Shown here: piece after piece, positions 61,961 to 64,000 of the stretch | Layout: each line of letters opens with the position of its first letter | Numbering within the stretch: position 1 is the stretch's first letter | Assembly: GCA_947172415.1 (NCBI GenBank) | Contig: OX359192.1 | Coordinates: 3,722,501-3,786,500 of the forward strand | Length of the DNA stretch: 64,000 nt | DNA from: Chondrosia reniformis | Lineage: Eukaryota; Porifera; Demospongiae; Chondrillida; Chondrillidae | Direction of reading: 5' to 3' | The notes under the pieces: generated by a model | Database searches by the model: none | What the model was told of the DNA's origin: nothing | Seen by the model: only the letters and a program-made list of their open reading frames with translations | Translations under genes and position numbers: made by a program

Positions 61961-62457
61961 CCATTTTTTCAAACAACATTCACCTGCAAACTTTTCTTAT
62001 GTTGCTTCATTTATCCCTTAAGAAAGCGATTAAAAGCCACAGTTCCAAACACAAAGGTCAAACCGACAGATTACAGCTGGCAAACCACTTCTAAACCAAA
62101 AGGTGGATTCCCACTGCTAATATCTGGTTCCGATTCCGGTAGACTTTTGTATGCCATCAATTTCAAGACCCTATCTCGTAGAAAACGTTTTTGCGCAAGC
62201 TTTACGTTACATAGTATGAGTAAAGGTGGTTTTTAAATCCCTTTCGATGGTTCAATGTTCGACGCTTAGGAAGAGAAAGCTACTTTTAAGCTAGAAAAAG
62301 AAATCTAGCCGAAGGTCGGCCATTTTTTGACAGATATATATACAGTACAAGTTGCAATATACTAAATATATATATATATATACAAGACTACGAACAGGAA
62401 GCCATACGTTAACATAATTTCGGAAAACAATATAAGGGTGCCTGCGGTGCCCCAAAA
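61961..62457. other. 5' end region of the Helitron-like element, no gene
   Basis: Unique sequence with an AT run at about 62334-62382. Ends GGGTGCCTGCGGTGCCCC followed by AAAAA, after which the array resumes at GGACTTC. Confidence 0.5.
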
Positions 62458-64000
62458 AGGACTTCATTTACAACATATATTAGGTGGCCGACGTTATCGA
62501 TGGTGTTACGGATGACATCGTCTGGATACAAGGTATGAGGATGCCCGGGTTCAATACCAGGTTGGGTCCTGAAAAAGAAAAAAAGCATACATCTTATATA
62601 TGTATTATATATCTTATATGTAATATATATTGTTTATATCTTATATGCATATTATTTATATATATATATATATTGCATATATACGTAGAGTTAAAAGTGA
62701 GTGGTATATAAATAGGACTTCATTTACAACATATATTGGGTGACTGACGTGACCGATGGTGATACGGATGACATCGTCTGGATACAAGGTACGATGATTC
62801 CCTGATTCAATACCAGGATGGGTCCTGATAAAAGATAAAAAAGAAAAAAAGCATATATCTTATATATGTATTATATATCTTATATGTAATATATATTGTA
62901 TATATTTTATATGCATATTATATAACTTATATATTGCATACATACGTTGTCAAAAGTTAGTGGCATATAAATAGGACTTCATTTACAACACATATTGTGG
63001 AACCCACCTGACCGATGGTGTTATGGATGACATCGTCTGGATACAAGGTACGAGGATGCCCTGGTTCACTACCAGGTTGGGTCCTGAAAATAGAAAAAAG
63101 CATATATCTTATATATGTATTATATATCTTATATGTAATATATATTGTATATATCTTATATGCATATTATATATCTTATATATTGCATATATATTTAGAG
63201 TCAAAAGTGAGTGGTATATAAAGAGGACTTCATTTAAAACATATATTGTGGAACCCATGTGACCGATGGTGTTACGAATGACATCGTCTGGATACAAGGT
63301 ACGAGGATGCCCTGGTTCAATACCAGGTTGGGTCCTGAAAAAAGAAAGAAAAGCCTACATCTTATATATATGTTTTAAATATCTTATATGTATTATATAT
63401 TGTATATATCTTATATGCATATTACATATCTTATATATTGCATATATATGTAGAGTCAAAAGTGAGAGGTATATAAATAGGTCTTCATTTACTACATATA
63501 TTGTGGAACCTACGTGACCGATGTTGTTACAGATGACATCGTCTGGATACAAGGTACGAGGATGCCCTGGTTCAATACCAGGATGGTCTTGAAAAAAGAA
63601 AAAAGCATACATCTTATATATGTATTATATATCTTATATGTAATATATATTGTATATATCTTATATGCATATTATATATCTTATATATGGCATATATATG
63701 TAGAGTCAAAAGTGAGTGGTATATAAATAGAACTTCATTTACAACATATATTGTGGAACCCACCTGACCGATGGTGTTACGGATGACATCGACAGGATAC
63801 AAGGTACGAGGATGCCCTGGTAAAATATCAGGTTGGGTCCCAAAAAAAGGAAACAAGTATACATCTTATATATGTATTATATATTTTATATGTAATATAT
63901 ATTGTATATATAATATATGCCTATTATATATATAGTATATAGCATATAAATGTAGAGACAAAAGTGAGTGGTATATAAATAGGACTTCAGTTACAACAGA
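62458..64000 (+). repeat. tRNA-like ~250-bp tandem array, segment 5
   Basis: About six more units, continuing past the window edge. Units alternate between GTGACTGACGTGACCGATGG and GTGGAACCCACCTGACCGA forms, with GGTTCAATACC conserved in most; one has GGTTCACTACC and one GGTAAAATATC. Confidence 0.92.

Larger units (their letters stand above)
56865..62457 (-). mobile_element. Helitron/Helentron-like element, 5.6 kb
   Basis: Interrupts one array unit between TATAA and GGACTTC, with no terminal inverted repeat and no clear target duplication. Both absences fit a rolling-circle element. On the minus strand the 3' end is a 16-bp-stem hairpin (56865-56920) ending ...CTACTTG, next to TT. It encodes a Pif1-type helicase with an OTU domain but no recognisable HUH (Rep) domain. 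Nested inside is a piggyBac-like MITE (57888-58507). The 5' boundary near 62457 is inferred from where the array resumes. Confidence 0.6.

Noticed and set aside
44656-63856. The same kind of repeat-derived ORFs in the right part of the array
   Set aside because: Same explanation; frames shift freely between neighbouring units.

Overview
This window looks like a repeat-dominated, transposon-packed stretch of an animal genome. GC is low. There are spliced genes with GT-AG introns, pogo/Tigger, CACTA, piggyBac-like and Helitron-type DNA transposons, and a LINE with an AP endonuclease. An early-branching invertebrate such as a sponge is my best guess (inference, not proof). I see no ordinary host gene. 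Every coding region that I can defend belongs to a mobile element.

Layout. (1) 1-19720 is a degenerate 13-bp satellite (unit close to ACTAGTACATACA) that changes strand several times and is interrupted by insertions. These are a pogo/Tigger-like element carrying a HIRAN-domain ORF (2698-6039), a 758-bp hairpin element (7304-8061), a Helitron/Helentron-like end fragment (8987-9350), an IS630/Tc1-like DDE element (12868-14806) and a second Tigger/Jerky element (15955-17908). About 520-8700 is a large imperfect inverted duplication centred inside the first transposase. (2) 19721 to the right edge is another tandem array of roughly 250-bp units. Each unit carries a tRNA-like segment: a 5-bp T stem with a 7-nt loop, a B-box-like sequence and a closing stem of about 9 bp. 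I estimate about 80 units. Into this array were inserted a 759-bp MITE (25457-26215), a 14.6-kb CACTA-type element (30230-44805), a LINE (51393-55243) and a Helitron/Helentron-like element with a Pif1-type helicase fused to an OTU protease domain (56865-62457).

The 14.6-kb element is the most interesting object. It begins and ends with CACTGCA, has a TAT target-site duplication and carries AGTATCC-like subterminal motifs at both ends. It encodes a three-exon DDE transposase with an N-terminal C2H2-like zinc finger and, divergently, an intact six-exon coiled-coil protein of 268 residues. It also carries a nearly complete protein kinase, a PD-(D/E)XK nuclease-like gene and a Gly-Pro-Ser heptad-repeat exon. 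Four smaller elements are nested inside it. Transposase, kinase and nuclease each have one to three disabling lesions, while the divergent coiled-coil gene has none.

Nested insertions, empty-site comparisons between repeat copies and long higher-order repeats give a relative chronology for much of the window. All family assignments come from motifs read by eye; no database search was possible.
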